A DNA stretch of 30,868 nucleotides. It comes from Lenisia limosa. Lineage: Eukaryota; Breviatea. Under the pieces are notes generated by a model. That model was given only the letters and a program-made list of their open reading frames with translations, was not told the origin of the DNA and searched no databases. The DNA lies in assembly GCA_001655205.1 (NCBI GenBank), contig LPNZ01005009.1, positions 1 to 30,868 on the forward strand, in the 5' to 3' direction. The position numbers and the translations under genes are program-made. Positions 1 to 10,800 of the stretch are shown one piece after another; the first letter of the stretch is position 1; each line of letters starts with the position of its first letter.

Positions 1-504
1 CCCGCCGCAGCTTTAGGTCCCTATGTCCCCCCTCCCACACAAGAGGTTTGGCTGGCTTCTGTCCTTCCGAGCCATTGGTGCCACACGACACTGAAACAGT
101 TAATCTCTCTTATATCACTAGTTTAACAATTATTAATACTGAGCAAGTGAATGTGAAAACTCATCATGGTCTGAGTAACGCTTCAGGCACGCGCGCCAGC
201 CCCGCACCCCGGGCTTGACGAACGCGCCAATGCGGTCCAGAAGGTACAAAGGGAACGTTTTCATGAATGCTTTTTGACTCATCTCAACATGACCCTGTAG
301 GCCCGGGCCGAGTTGGCCAAACAATGGGAGGAGTTCTACCGCAAGTATCCGGAGGAGCACCCTGACTACAAGGCCCCACAGCAACAACAGCAACAGCCCC
401 AAATGCAGCAACCTCCTGTCCCCCAAGCCCCCCAGGTTGCACAGGCCTATCGTCAACAAGCACCTGTCTTCAGCCAGGTTCAGGGCCACGCTCAGTTCTA
501 CTAA
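1..504 (+). CDS. 3' part of a Q/P-rich protein, possibly RNA-binding
   Basis: Partial gene; the 5' end lies outside the window. Three exons join in one frame: 1-45, 187-243 and 301-504, with introns of 141 and 57 nt ending in cttcag and ctgtag; all junctions are phase 0. The first exon reads PAAALGPYVPPPTQE, the second includes PGLDERANAVQK. The last begins with a charged aromatic stretch (WEEFYRKYPEEHPDY), then a low-complexity Gln/Pro tail with six consecutive Gln, and ends QGHAQFY and a TAA. A W-x-x-[FY]-Y element with a Q/P tail resembles C-termini of some KH-domain splicing or single-strand DNA-binding proteins, but no catalytic or binding domain is inside the window, so this is only a suggestion. 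An AATAAA follows about 150 nt after the stop. Confidence 0.6.
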
Positions 505-654
505 CTCTGTCATGAATTTCTTAAGTTATCTAGGGTGGTTGGGTTTATCGTATATATATGACTCTTATCCTTTAAAGGGACTCAAAACAGAAAATTACCG
601 TCCTTCCTTGAGATGAAATATGTTTGTGAGCTGAATTCCCCTTTTCAAATGCAT

Positions 655-660
655 CAATAA
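655..660 (+). promoter_or_regulatory. Poly(A) signal AATAAA
   Basis: An exact AATAAA about 150 nt downstream of the stop at 502-504, correctly placed to end the transcript of the Q/P-rich gene. Confidence 0.5.
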
Positions 661-1395
661 ACAACAAACGGGTTACTTCCCTTTTGACCTTAAATAATCC
701 CTAAAACATTAGTGGAGCAGCATGGAAATCAAATGAAAACAAGAAAAAAAGGACATTATAAGTCAGATCGGTGTACAGGGTATAGACTAATTTTGTTCGT
801 ATGGTATGTGGTTCAAGGCAACTTGGAGCTCCCCAAACCTCACCACTGGCAATCCACATACTTTCCCTACCAAGGCCAGCCTCATTAATGCTGCTCGTAT
901 TCTCTGTGGGAATCACCCTTTTTTCTGTTGATGTTCATTTTCTTATGATTCCGTTTTGATAATGGGTATGTTTCTTGTCATTATATAGTCACTAAGAAAC
1001 CAGTCGTTGCACAGTCAGTTTCGATTATGACTATTAATAACAAAAACAAAAACCGGCAATCTTGCATCACTGACTTTGATGTTAAGCCTGAACTTATGTT
1101 GAGCGTGTGTTTTCACATGAATAGTTCATTCTGAGAAAAGATCTCGCTTGAACCCCATGACACTCACAGCGCAGTTAAACATTAGATTCCATGTTGGATT
1201 AATGAACCCTCACTCTTTGGATAATACAGGCATTTAGCTTTTTAAGTATTGTATTTTTTTTTTAACGCACATAATTATTTTTACATTAGTGGAGTTAAAG
1301 TGGAATCTTGGTCGTTATGGCTTCCAAATAATGTTCCTCACGTTCAAGTTTTTTGTCTCTCCGAAATTCTTCTTCGCTTTGTATCTAAGCATTAG
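661..1395. other. Stretch with no supportable gene
   Basis: About 0.7 kb with only short open frames on both strands and no splice-consistent exon chain. A T-rich run sits near 1253-1263. Weak coding character begins near 1290 on the plus strand and becomes convincing only at 1396, where the decayed relic starts. Confidence 0.5.
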
Positions 1396-3074
1396 AAGCA
1401 GATTGCTGTGGACGAATACCACGCGGTGTCTGAGTGGTATGTGGGAACTGACACCCTTGATGAAACCGTTTGAATGATGTCTTTGATTTCTCTCGTCAGG
1501 GAGGTCTTTAGAGCGGTTATGGTTAACATTACAAAGCTCATTCAGCAGGCGAGACGTTATGCGATCCGGTTTGATCTTAACTCTATCTTCCTTTCATAGC
1601 TTCTTAGTTAATGACAGCAACATTGCCACTGGCAAGCCAGAGAACCTTGGTCTCAAACCATTTTGGACAAAGTAGTGACGGAGTCGATCGTGAGGTAATG
1701 CGTAATTGATAGTTTTTTGAGATACTACTCTAGAAATAATACTCTAGAAATAACATCCTTATCACCTCCTTTCTCTCCACCACATCTGCCAAAAGCTGTT
1801 GAATCGCAGGGCCCGTCTCTGAAGGGTGGAGATGATCGATAAGGCTGTTGAGGTGGAGAGAAGCCGACTCGATAATCTTTGGGTTGAGTTCATTGCAAAG
1901 GTATCTTACGGGCTAAAGGGAGATGGTATTGCAGAGTCCGGGAGAAGGGAATGGAAAGCATTCCGGAAATAGGATTTCCGGTTACAAGAGAAGATATTAG
2001 CCTTGGGCAGGGGTATTGGAGGAGTATTCGGTATGCTTATGACAAGGTCAAGGTCCAAATCTATTTCCGAACAAAAGAGATTCCTATACATCCACATTCT
2101 GGTAAAACAATTGCTCTTACGACTGACATCACTTACAACGTCTCAGATTTGAATGAACTAATACTATGAGAGTGGACCACCGATGCCGTAAGCAACGCAA
2201 TAAACGACCCAAATTTTGACATGCCATTAAGAATCGAGATTAACGGTGTTACCTTGGAGGATGGCGATGATATCCCTCCCAAGATAATGTCTTCCACGAA
2301 GTGCTCCAACAAATTCATTTGGGATCAAGAGAGGAAATTGTCCGCACGGGCATTATTTATGGGCATGGGATTGGCGGTTGCACAGAGTGTTTAAAAGAAG
2401 ATTGTAAGTGAAGAAGAAATATCGTCTGCAGAACTCTGTCGATGGTTGTTCAACCAAATGATACAGTTCAACAGCCGAGAAGAAATGCGATGTTAACTAG
2501 TTGACTCTATTTCCGGTCTATTTCCGGTCCGTCTCGAAGAATGAATAAATGGTGTTAATGGTCTACCTGTTGTGGTAGTAGCAGAGTTACCAGATCATCA
2601 GCCGAGAAATGGCTCTTCAAGAAGCAAGAGGAACTTGGGGAGTAGCACGATCAGTGGTTGTACCTATTTTGAAGGCTGATGAGTGGCCTGAGGAAGAGGT
2701 AAAGGTTCTTTGTAGATGGGAAGAAGGTTGAAGATCTTGAACTGTTCAACCAGAAGTTGATTGAAGCTGAAAAGGTTGCGTTTCCCCAGAGTTCGAGGCA
2801 AAGCAGGTCGAAGCCCGCAGTGATGTTAGGAGTTGAGGATTTTTGGTGTTGTGGTTAGAACCACAGCGTTCAGTGTTATTCATTTCACAGCGGAATGGAT
2901 CGTGATCTCAAGCAGTAGGCAGCCCGGATATCCGAGAGGAACGATAGCTTCAACAACTCTACTGCCAATGACGAAACTTTCGCCAATGTTGTTGTCACTC
3001 GCATCCCTTTGACGCCCTCAATCTATCCTCCGGAAAATAACAACGTGTTGGGTTGGAAGATTATAAAACTATGA
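1396..3074 (+). pseudogene. Decayed intronless coding relic, family unknown
   Basis: Protein-like translation continues for about 1.7 kb on the plus strand but is broken by stops and frame changes. Fragments: 1396-1473 (contains DEYHAVSEWYVGTDT), 1498 to about 1598 (VMVNITKLIQQARRYA), about 1614-1676 (ATGKPENLGLKPFW), 1832 to about 1970 (starts MIDKAVEVERSRLDNLW), then a shifted frame 1952-2167. That frame resumes after TGA 2167-2169 and is broken again by TAA near 2392 and 2494. Later pieces include AEKWLFKKQEELGE near 2600, VDGKKVEDLELFNQKLIEAE near 2715-2775, and 2895-3074 with one internal TAG. No GT..AG introns are needed inside the pieces, unlike every neighbouring gene. An A15 tract follows the last stop by four bases. 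I do not recognise the family; a retroposed gene or a mobile-element protein are both possible. It is not functional as it stands. Confidence 0.6.
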
Positions 3075-3078
3075 GCTT

Positions 3079-3093
3079 AAAAAAAAAAAAAAA
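3079..3093 (+). repeat. A15 tract after the relic, possible retroposition tail
   Basis: Fifteen A in a row four bases after the TGA at 3072-3074. The position directly 3' of the decayed reading frame fits a poly(A) tail copied into DNA. A plain homopolymer is the alternative; no target-site duplication was located. Confidence 0.4.
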
Positions 3094-3140
3094 TTACGTA
3101 AAATTGTTATGGTGATTGAAACACCCTCCGTCCAAAAAGA

Positions 3141-3632
3141 ATATCCAACACCAATCCCCCACCCAAATTTCTCCGTTGCCTCGATCGCAAGGGCTGGCTG
3201 CATCTCAATGTTCCACGTGGCAATAAGAACATGCGAAATAGTCCTCGTGATACAGCAACCACCTTTTTTCTGAAGAGTAAAACATTTGTTGAAACATGAG
3301 GGAGTCTAACAATACAAACATAAATTATCAAAGTGGATAGGCTGACAGTAGGGGGGGGGGGGGGNNNNNNNNNNNNNNNNNNNNNNNNNNNNNNNNNNNN
3401 NNNNNNNNNNNNNNNNNNNNNNNNNNNNNNNNNNNNNNNNNNNNNNNNNNNNNNNNNAAAAGATTGGCCGAAAAAGTGTTTCAGAAAAGAAACCGAAGGT
3501 AGTACTCACGGAAGTAGCATAGATGGCCAGAGGGTCAGCCCGCGATATTACGCCATAATGCTGTCCGGCCACACCAAGCCCGGCAGCGTGCAGTTTTGTT
3601 GGTGTCCGTAAGGCCTCAAGAATCGCAATTGC
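3141..3632 (-). CDS. Profilin, C-terminal two exons (partial)
   Basis: Profilin binds monomeric actin and poly-proline and controls actin polymerisation in the cytoplasm. The exon 3510-3632 (41 codons, phase 0, acceptor caacccag, donor gtgagt) carries the profilin middle: EALRTP, then GLGVAGQHYGVISRAD and IYATS, matching the family pattern G-x-x-[LI]-x-G-x-x-Y-x-x-[LI]-R-A-D-x-x-x-IY. The next exon starts at 3269 (acceptor actcttcag) with KKGG and runs through IATWNIEMQPALAIEATEKF to GIGVGY at 3141, which follows the usual KKG...V.xYNE.xQPG...E.LGDYLI..GY end. The N-terminal exons are not visible and probably lie in or beyond the gap 3870-4145. The intron between the two exons contains the gap 3365-3457. 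Odd point: no stop follows the final Tyr; the frame stays open to a TAA at 3061-3063 through the A15 tract (read as Phe codons). Confidence 0.75.
3365..3457. other. Sequence gap (N)
   Basis: 93 N, directly preceded by a poly-G run of about 15. It lies inside the profilin intron. Confidence 0.95.
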
Positions 3633-3869
3633 CTGGGTTGAAGAGACCTTCGGATTGTTATGGATGAACCACTTGGGTGACTAAATATTCCGTATTTACG
3701 ATTCTGGATGTGAAAAAAGGAGATTATCATACATTATACATACTTTCCTATATCATGTACATGTATGTATACATACATTAATGGGAAGGGGAAGAATGTG
3801 GGAAGTGAAATATGATATTAAGCCTCACAATTGCGTTCTGCCACCTTTCACTCCCCCCCCCCCCCCCCC

Positions 3870-4145
3870 NNNNNNNNNNNNNNNNNNNNNNNNNNNNNNN
3901 NNNNNNNNNNNNNNNNNNNNNNNNNNNNNNNNNNNNNNNNNNNNNNNNNNNNNNNNNNNNNNNNNNNNNNNNNNNNNNNNNNNNNNNNNNNNNNNNNNNN
4001 NNNNNNNNNNNNNNNNNNNNNNNNNNNNNNNNNNNNNNNNNNNNNNNNNNNNNNNNNNNNNNNNNNNNNNNNNNNNNNNNNNNNNNNNNNNNNNNNNNNN
4101 NNNNNNNNNNNNNNNNNNNNNNNNNNNNNNNNNNNNNNNNNNNNN
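3870..4145. other. Sequence gap (N)
   Basis: 276 N directly preceded by a poly-C run of 17. The missing N-terminal profilin exons may be here. Confidence 0.95.
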
Positions 4146-4242
4146 TACTTCTAGTCATTAGGAGGAAAGAAAAAAACCTTCACACGCGTCATATTTGACT
4201 ATTGTCATCCTCATACCTGTCCGCATATCTCCCTTATACTCC

Positions 4243-4333
4243 CTCATACCACCAGCATTCAAGCTCCCTAACACCTGTCCTCAGACCACCCACATTCAAG
4301 CTCCCATATGCTCTCTCATACCACCATTCAAGC
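4243..4333. repeat. Imperfect 35-37 bp tandem repeat, three copies
   Basis: Three related units begin at 4243, 4280 and 4315. They share ctca-accacc and cattcaagctccc-type blocks; the last copy is truncated. The surrounding 4146-4785 holds no convincing exon on either strand. Confidence 0.6.
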
Positions 4334-4580
4334 AGACGTTTGTGTTGTTGCGCCTCCTCGGGGTTGGAAAGGCGTCAAACACGTCAAATGATCTTTGTTA
4401 CCACTTTCGCCACAGATCACTAGGTAACTACGGTACACTACTTTTACCACAACACCATGCTACTCTTAACTACAACACTATCAAACAGGTATCAAAAAAT
4501 ATTACAGTTGTGTTGAGCCAGTGGCCCGCGAGTGGAAAAAAGAAAGAAAAATTTTCTGTATTTTTTCTTGGGCACAATCA

Positions 4581-4586
4581 TTTATT
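4581..4586 (-). promoter_or_regulatory. Possible poly(A) signal (AATAAA on minus strand)
   Basis: TTTATT on the plus strand, about 290 nt downstream of the proposed stop of the large minus-strand gene (4873) and about 200 nt downstream of the alternative stop at 4786-4788. Confidence 0.35.
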
Positions 4587-4872
4587 TTTAAGTAGAGTCA
4601 TTTCGTGTTATTTTCATTGACATAGTGTTGACGCTTCTAACTTACACTCTTTTCGCTTTTTACTAAGAGAGTCAGGGATCGTCAGCTTATTTGCTATGCT
4701 ACCCTTCTTTTTGGAATCCTAAAGGATACCCATTTAAAAATTTACCAAAAATTAACTCTTGTTGTAAGATGCGTCTTTGTCATTATCACCCCTCGCTGTA
4801 CAAGTCTGTCGACTGGTTCTGAACCCACTCAAGGGCACCTTGGTGACTTGGATGCTTGAGACACCGGTGGGA

Positions 4873-7800
4873 TCAGAGTGCAACCAGCGGGAATGGGATA
4901 GTCCGGAGGGTGTATGACCTCAAAAAAGAAACAGAAAGAAATTCATATTAGCAACAAAACAAAACGGCATTCACATAACCATCCGCATCTCTCCCTTATG
5001 AATTGGCTTCTGGTATTTGTCTGAATTTAGACCGCCTGAAAAAGTTGCTCAAAAGCTGGTTGGACGGTCGGAGCATATTTCCGTATCCTTCAACCAGAGC
5101 CCTGAAAAGGAAATTACTTTTTTATCGGGAATAAAATTATATCTACTCAGTATTCACTTAACACAGGGTTCCAATAAAATTTAGTGAGATAATTGCACAG
5201 TGTGAATGACCCCATTACCCACTTTCTGATTTGTTCCTTGCAGAACATTGGGAAAGGGCTAACCAAGAACTGAAGCCTTTCTGTTTCCGAGTTTTTGTAG
5301 AGGTTGCGTGGGCTCTGGAAGAGTGTTAGTGATAATAGGACCCAATACAGTTTGACAGTCGTCCGTTGAAGTGCATGGGGGGGGGGGGTCATAAAATTAC
5401 CCAAGTTTGCCAGCAAACCCAACATACCATTTGCTGCAAGACGCTCTTGAAAGAATGGTATGCGATGGNNNNNNNNNNNNNNNNNNNNNNNNNNNNNNNN
5501 NNNNNNNNNNNNNNNNNNNNNNNNNNNNNNAAGCCACTCAATAACTTCGTGCTGAGGGTGTGAGTCTAGGTCGAGCGGGGGTGGGGGTAGGCATGTTTTT
5601 CAGTAAAGCCAAGAGAATTAGTTTCTGTTGGCTTTGATTGTGTTATTTTTTTTACACATGATAAGGATCGGAGATAAATGAAGATTATAATGTCAAAATA
5701 CATTTAACTCAAATTTTCGAAGAAATGAGAGATGCTAGCTTTTGATATGAAAGCCTTACGGATTCAATCTGCCAGTCAACAGGCAGGTAGTGGTTGTCGA
5801 TATAAGAGACGGGCAGTGCGAAGTCTATGGCCACTGTGAAGGTGATGAAAAGGTAATCAATTCACATGCGCAAAGCAAAGAATCCCAGCATAAGCAGCAA
5901 CAATGCCATTGATTGAAAAAGGTGAAAGGTTCCCACATAGGATGTTTGTGAGTCTTTGGTTGAGCATCTCGACGTTGACCTTAGTCTGGGACTGAAAGGC
6001 CTCAATCAGCCTCACAACGTCACCAGGTGTCAGTTTGCCTAGGCTGTTAGAAGGTCTCAAATGTCAGGACGGAATATCTGCAAATCTCTAGTCTTTTCGG
6101 GCTCAAAACAGATAGGCCTTGCTTGATGGGGTATACGGTAAAGACCCCCTTACCTTTGACTAATTCAAACTTCTTGGGGGTGATCTTGGTGGAATAGTGT
6201 AGGAGAAGCCAGAAAGATTCAGCGCATATTTTGGTCTGTGAGAGGACCTATTCGGATTAATGACTTACATGATGAATTGATACCACGAAGTGCATTATAC
6301 TGAGATGGCAGGCAACGCACATATGTCAGTTCGGCGGCGATGGATGCTTCCGGCGTGTTGATGGCCCGGGCAAACTGGTCGAACGTTAACCAGAGGGCCA
6401 CTGACGGGTGTGCCCGGAGAGAAAGGGTCAACGCCGTGCCGTATGCTTGGGTTTTGCAATTGATCTGGGGGGGGGGTGAGAAATGTGTCATTTAAATCCC
6501 AAAAAGGCGTGAAAAATCGATACTACAATAGTTTGGATGAAGCGTGGAATTAGGTATCCTAGATGATGAAGTCACCCTAATAAATTGGCCTCATCCCACT
6601 AATCTCGTATCGATTACAGGCAGTTCTTCATGGTGCGACTGGAATGGTGAAAAGTGGGCACAATTCAGTATTTCACTTCAGTCTGAGCATGGATGTGATG
6701 CCTACCACAAAACACTCCAAACGCGGCGGATTGACGAAAGGCAAATTCACAGCACAGAGAATCGTTTTTAAGACATCTGAACCAAATTATTTTAAAAAAT
6801 AAAGCGGTGGAAACAAGATAACCAAAGAAGAAAATGTTCGAGGTTAAAGTCCGAACCCACTTGTTGAAATAGATTCATTGTTCTTTTGGATATAGTCGCA
6901 AATAGCTGGGTAATCTTGAGGCCGTTGCTCTGCTAAAGTCAACCCTGCTTTACCTGAGTGGCAGATTTGTTCCTAACCCCCCACCGCAGCATTGCTTGAA
7001 TATTTCCACCAAAATGCTCTCATTCAGTCCAGCTGAACAGTTGGATTCACTCAAAAAAGAAAGTAATGGCAGAACTATTCTGAAAAAAATTAAATCCCCC
7101 CCTCTGACAAAATTTGAGGTTATTTTCAAGTATGGTATCCTTTTCACAGTGTTGAGCAGCCTAAATGCGTAAATGAGAAAACAAGGGAAATATCTATTAG
7201 TTTATATAGTATACTATGATATTATACATGTATTTGTATATCATATGATATAATATAATGCCATATAGTATATCGAATATTATTATATGGTCATAGTCCA
7301 TATAAAAGTTAACATGTTTTGTTATGAAGGGTATCAGTCCATGCTCACGGCATTCATGAGCGAAATTGCCAAAGGTAAAGGGGTATCCCCGACTGCCGGC
7401 CCTGGACTCGTTAATATACAACAAAATGAGAACGGCATTCGGTAAAACTTCTTGTCGTCTTGGCAACCCCTCAACCTGGGTTAAGCTCCTTGAGAGTCTT
7501 ATAAACTATTTCAGCCGCATGGGTCGAGCTATAAGATGAAACATGTATGAAAGTATAGTACATATCGATATCAACATGCATGAAATGCCATCGATATCAA
7601 CATGCATGTAATGCTATCGATATCAACATGCATGCAATGCTATCGTTTGCTATAATAATGCTATTCTGAGCTTCCTTGGGTACTAATCAACTTTATTTCT
7701 CCATGAATTTCACATAATTATACATATGGTATTCAAAATGAGGGCTTCCCAAAAAGTATTCTGAGATTCAGTCTATGCTGTCGAGAAAGCGGTTGGAATA

Positions 7801-10800
7801 AGGGCAAGATAAGCTGAGCACAGGAATACCTTCCTTCACCACAAAGTATTGGAACAGTCGAAATGGAGGACATGAGCAAAAGTTTTGAAATGGTTTCGAT
7901 GTGGTCATCACTTAAATGGCCTGGATTGTCAGAACCGATGGAAAGATCCCATGGACTATCAAAGATGGGTCGCCCAATACTAAGTGCGTCTTTGACAAGC
8001 TTTGTAAGTCCTTCAACTGCTTTATTGGGAAGTTGATCAGGTAGATCAAAGAAGAAGTCAACGTTATCAACAATTTTCTGAAGGGTCAAATCGGCAAATC
8101 CATATCCATATACGGAATAAAAAAAAGATTGCAACTGCAGTCCCCATTCAAAATGATGAGGAGAATCACACCTTCATTTCAGCGATCAGAATGGAGCAGC
8201 ACTCAGCCTGAGTGCCTTCTAATAGAAACACTTTCACCATCTAAATGTTCAATATGAGGGGCTTGGCATATTTCAATAAAATGAAACACAGTTTTTGACC
8301 AGAGATGATCGTCTTACAAAAAAGCTTAAATAGTAAACAAAATCAGATCATCCCTCCAAGATAATCCTATCTTACATCAAGGAGTTTTTGACTTAGGTCA
8401 GTGGTTCCCTTCAAGCATAACTCCTGAGAGGGTAAGTTGGCTGCAGTCTTCAGCTGGTATAGTCCACGTCTACTAAATAATACTATATCATAGTAGATAT
8501 CATAAATTATGTGAATATGTACTATCAAACATGGAGGCGTCTTATATTGTTATATCATAGAATGTATCTCTACATATTTAATCTAATAGAATGTATCTCT
8601 ACATATTTATACTGTTAGCAGTCCATCCTCCCCGCAGACTTTCGCAAGATAGATTCTCGACCAACTGCAATCAATGAGCTTGGTCATCTGCTGCCAACTG
8701 GTGATCGCATGGATGATCTAAATTGTCAATGCTGTGGTGGGAGTGGAACATATTATGGGCAACACACACCCAGGGATAACATGGCACTATCGACAGTTTC
8801 GGTCGGTCTCTGAGTCCTACAAGCCAGTACCAACATCGTCTCGGAGACCGTCTGATTTGATAGTCATGCGGGCAACAGAAAGCAGCAAGTCCCCGTCAGC
8901 GTCCTCACTGACATATTAGAAATGGTGTGGGTGTGGCGTAAATAGTGGAATAGTTTACGTTTATACTATGTAATATGACAGAGGATCTCACCTAAGATAC
9001 TCGTGAAGAACCTCAAACACTTTGTGCGCGTCCGTCAGCTGAAGAAGTAAACCTCCGAAAGCTTGAGGGAAAAGCTGGATAGTATGCGAAAACAGCAACC
9101 TGATTTAAAAGCCTACATATTCCAAAAACTTCAGTAGCTGCATTCGGTTCAGGTTATCAGCATCTTTGATGGAAATCTCACAGCCTGGTTTGTTATACTG
9201 CCACGGTTCCAAGGCCATGGAATGCACATCAATGAATCTCTGATTAAGTCCGTATGAACCCTCATGCTATCTTTTTTGACTCAGAAGTCATCAACCCTGG
9301 CCAGTGTTCAAAGGATGTTGACATCGGCAACCACAGACCTTCAATAAGGGCAGCAGTGAAGCCAGGCGAGAAAGACGTGTACTCGCACAGGTTCAGCCCG
9401 CTCTGGGCAACACCTATTGCTATGCTGGGGCAGAAGCGCTTGAACAACTTCCGCAATTCGATGGGGTTGGTTTCCTGGATAATCAAGGGGTCAGAGTAAG
9501 TTAAAATGCACACACGATATTAAAGCAAGAGGGGGTAAGATGTCGACATTGTCAAAGAGATTCGTGGTATCCACGCATACCTTGTTAATAACTTTAGTGA
9601 CTTCGAGGGGGTGGGTCAAAGCATACTGCTCGTCAAGCATGTCAACAAGCCAACTGGCAGGGTCGTTACTAATGATCATTTCTGCCATGAAGCTCTGCAT
9701 TTCGGGGTACTTGGAGAGAGCGGCTTTTACTCGTTTACCGTCAAAGTCGTTACCTCTCTATACAAGTTAGAGATGCAGCTAAAACACTATGGGATTGATA
9801 TCATTCATTATTTTGAAAAAACAGATCAGGACCATTGATATATAAAAGCCTGGGGGAGTACCAAGGGCTTCTCTGTTTATTATTACCGCCTTTCCAAACC
9901 TGTTGAATGATGTGGACAATGGTATTTGAGGAATAGAATCCCCAGGGCATATGCTCAAGGAAGCCAAGGATCGACTCAGCAGGCAGCATCAGGAGGGAGT
10001 TGATACGGATGCCTTCTCGAGAGGTGGCTAAGAGCTGTCCGCACTCGCTCCATCTGAGGGTAATCAATAGGGGATGTGATGAGTGATATGAACGAGAGTT
10101 AATACTGAATACGTTGCATTCTTACATTTTGTGGTCAGGACAAGCTGTCAGAATCTGAAGAGCCAAAGTCAAGCCGTTTTGGTTAAAGATTGGGCACAAT
10201 AACAATAAAGCTACCAATATGATGTTGCAAGGGCAAAATACCTCTCTTCATATTAGTGGGGTGTGCACTTCAAAAATACACACGATTTCTCTGACTCGTT
10301 CCCTTCCCCCCCCCCCCCNNNNNNNNNNNNNNNNNNNNNNNNNNNNNNNNNNNNNNNNNNNNNNNNNNNNNNNNNNNNNNNNNNNNNNNNNNNNNNNNNN
10401 NNNNNNNNNGTGTTGAACTTATTGACTGGATTTCCTAGAATTATTAGAGAAAAAATCGAATGAGAAGCTAAGAAGGCTCTCGAAATAATAACAAAAGGCG
10501 TACCTCAGTAGTAATGTCGGTGTAGATCAGCTGCCTGATTCCGAATATGTGCATTTGGGCGTCAAGCACAGCGTCTAGTGAGCTGTCTTTGTAGATGACA
10601 TTCAGCTGCTTTCGTAAGAATGAAGGGATACTATCCAAAAAGGTGGGCAGCTTGATACTAACTTTAGAATGTTAGTATTGGTTTGATATCAAGAGACTGG
10701 CGCCTTATATACCCGGGTGTGTATGTGTAAAACACGGGGTGGGGTTACAAAAGTGAATATATTAACCCCGTCTGACTTTTCTTTTGAAGTCCATAAACGG

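Noticed and set aside
3120-3300. Plus-strand open reading across 3140-3300, first taken as the end of the relic.
   Set aside because: It is the antisense of the profilin C-terminal exon, whose translation matches a known family.
3778-4198. Open frames running through N gaps and poly-Pro/poly-Gly runs (also at 3306-3611, 10219-10463, 23754-24035 and 30237-30612).
   Set aside because: They are open only because N and homopolymer codons contain no stop. No supporting coding sequence flanks most of them.
4786-4872. Extra last exon of the large gene reading GALEWVQNQSTDLYSEG and ending at TGA 4786-4788.
   Set aside because: It would need a 30-nt intron and skip a stop that already closes the frame at 4873. 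Kept only as an alternative end.
9339-10154. Resemblance of part of the large gene to the N-terminal half of CNOT1/Not1 (a CPD...W segment followed later by a [LF]K-R-x-CPSI segment).
   Set aside because: Only scattered residues match, spacing differs, and the Not1 MIF4G and C-terminal domains are not seen. Not enough to name the gene.
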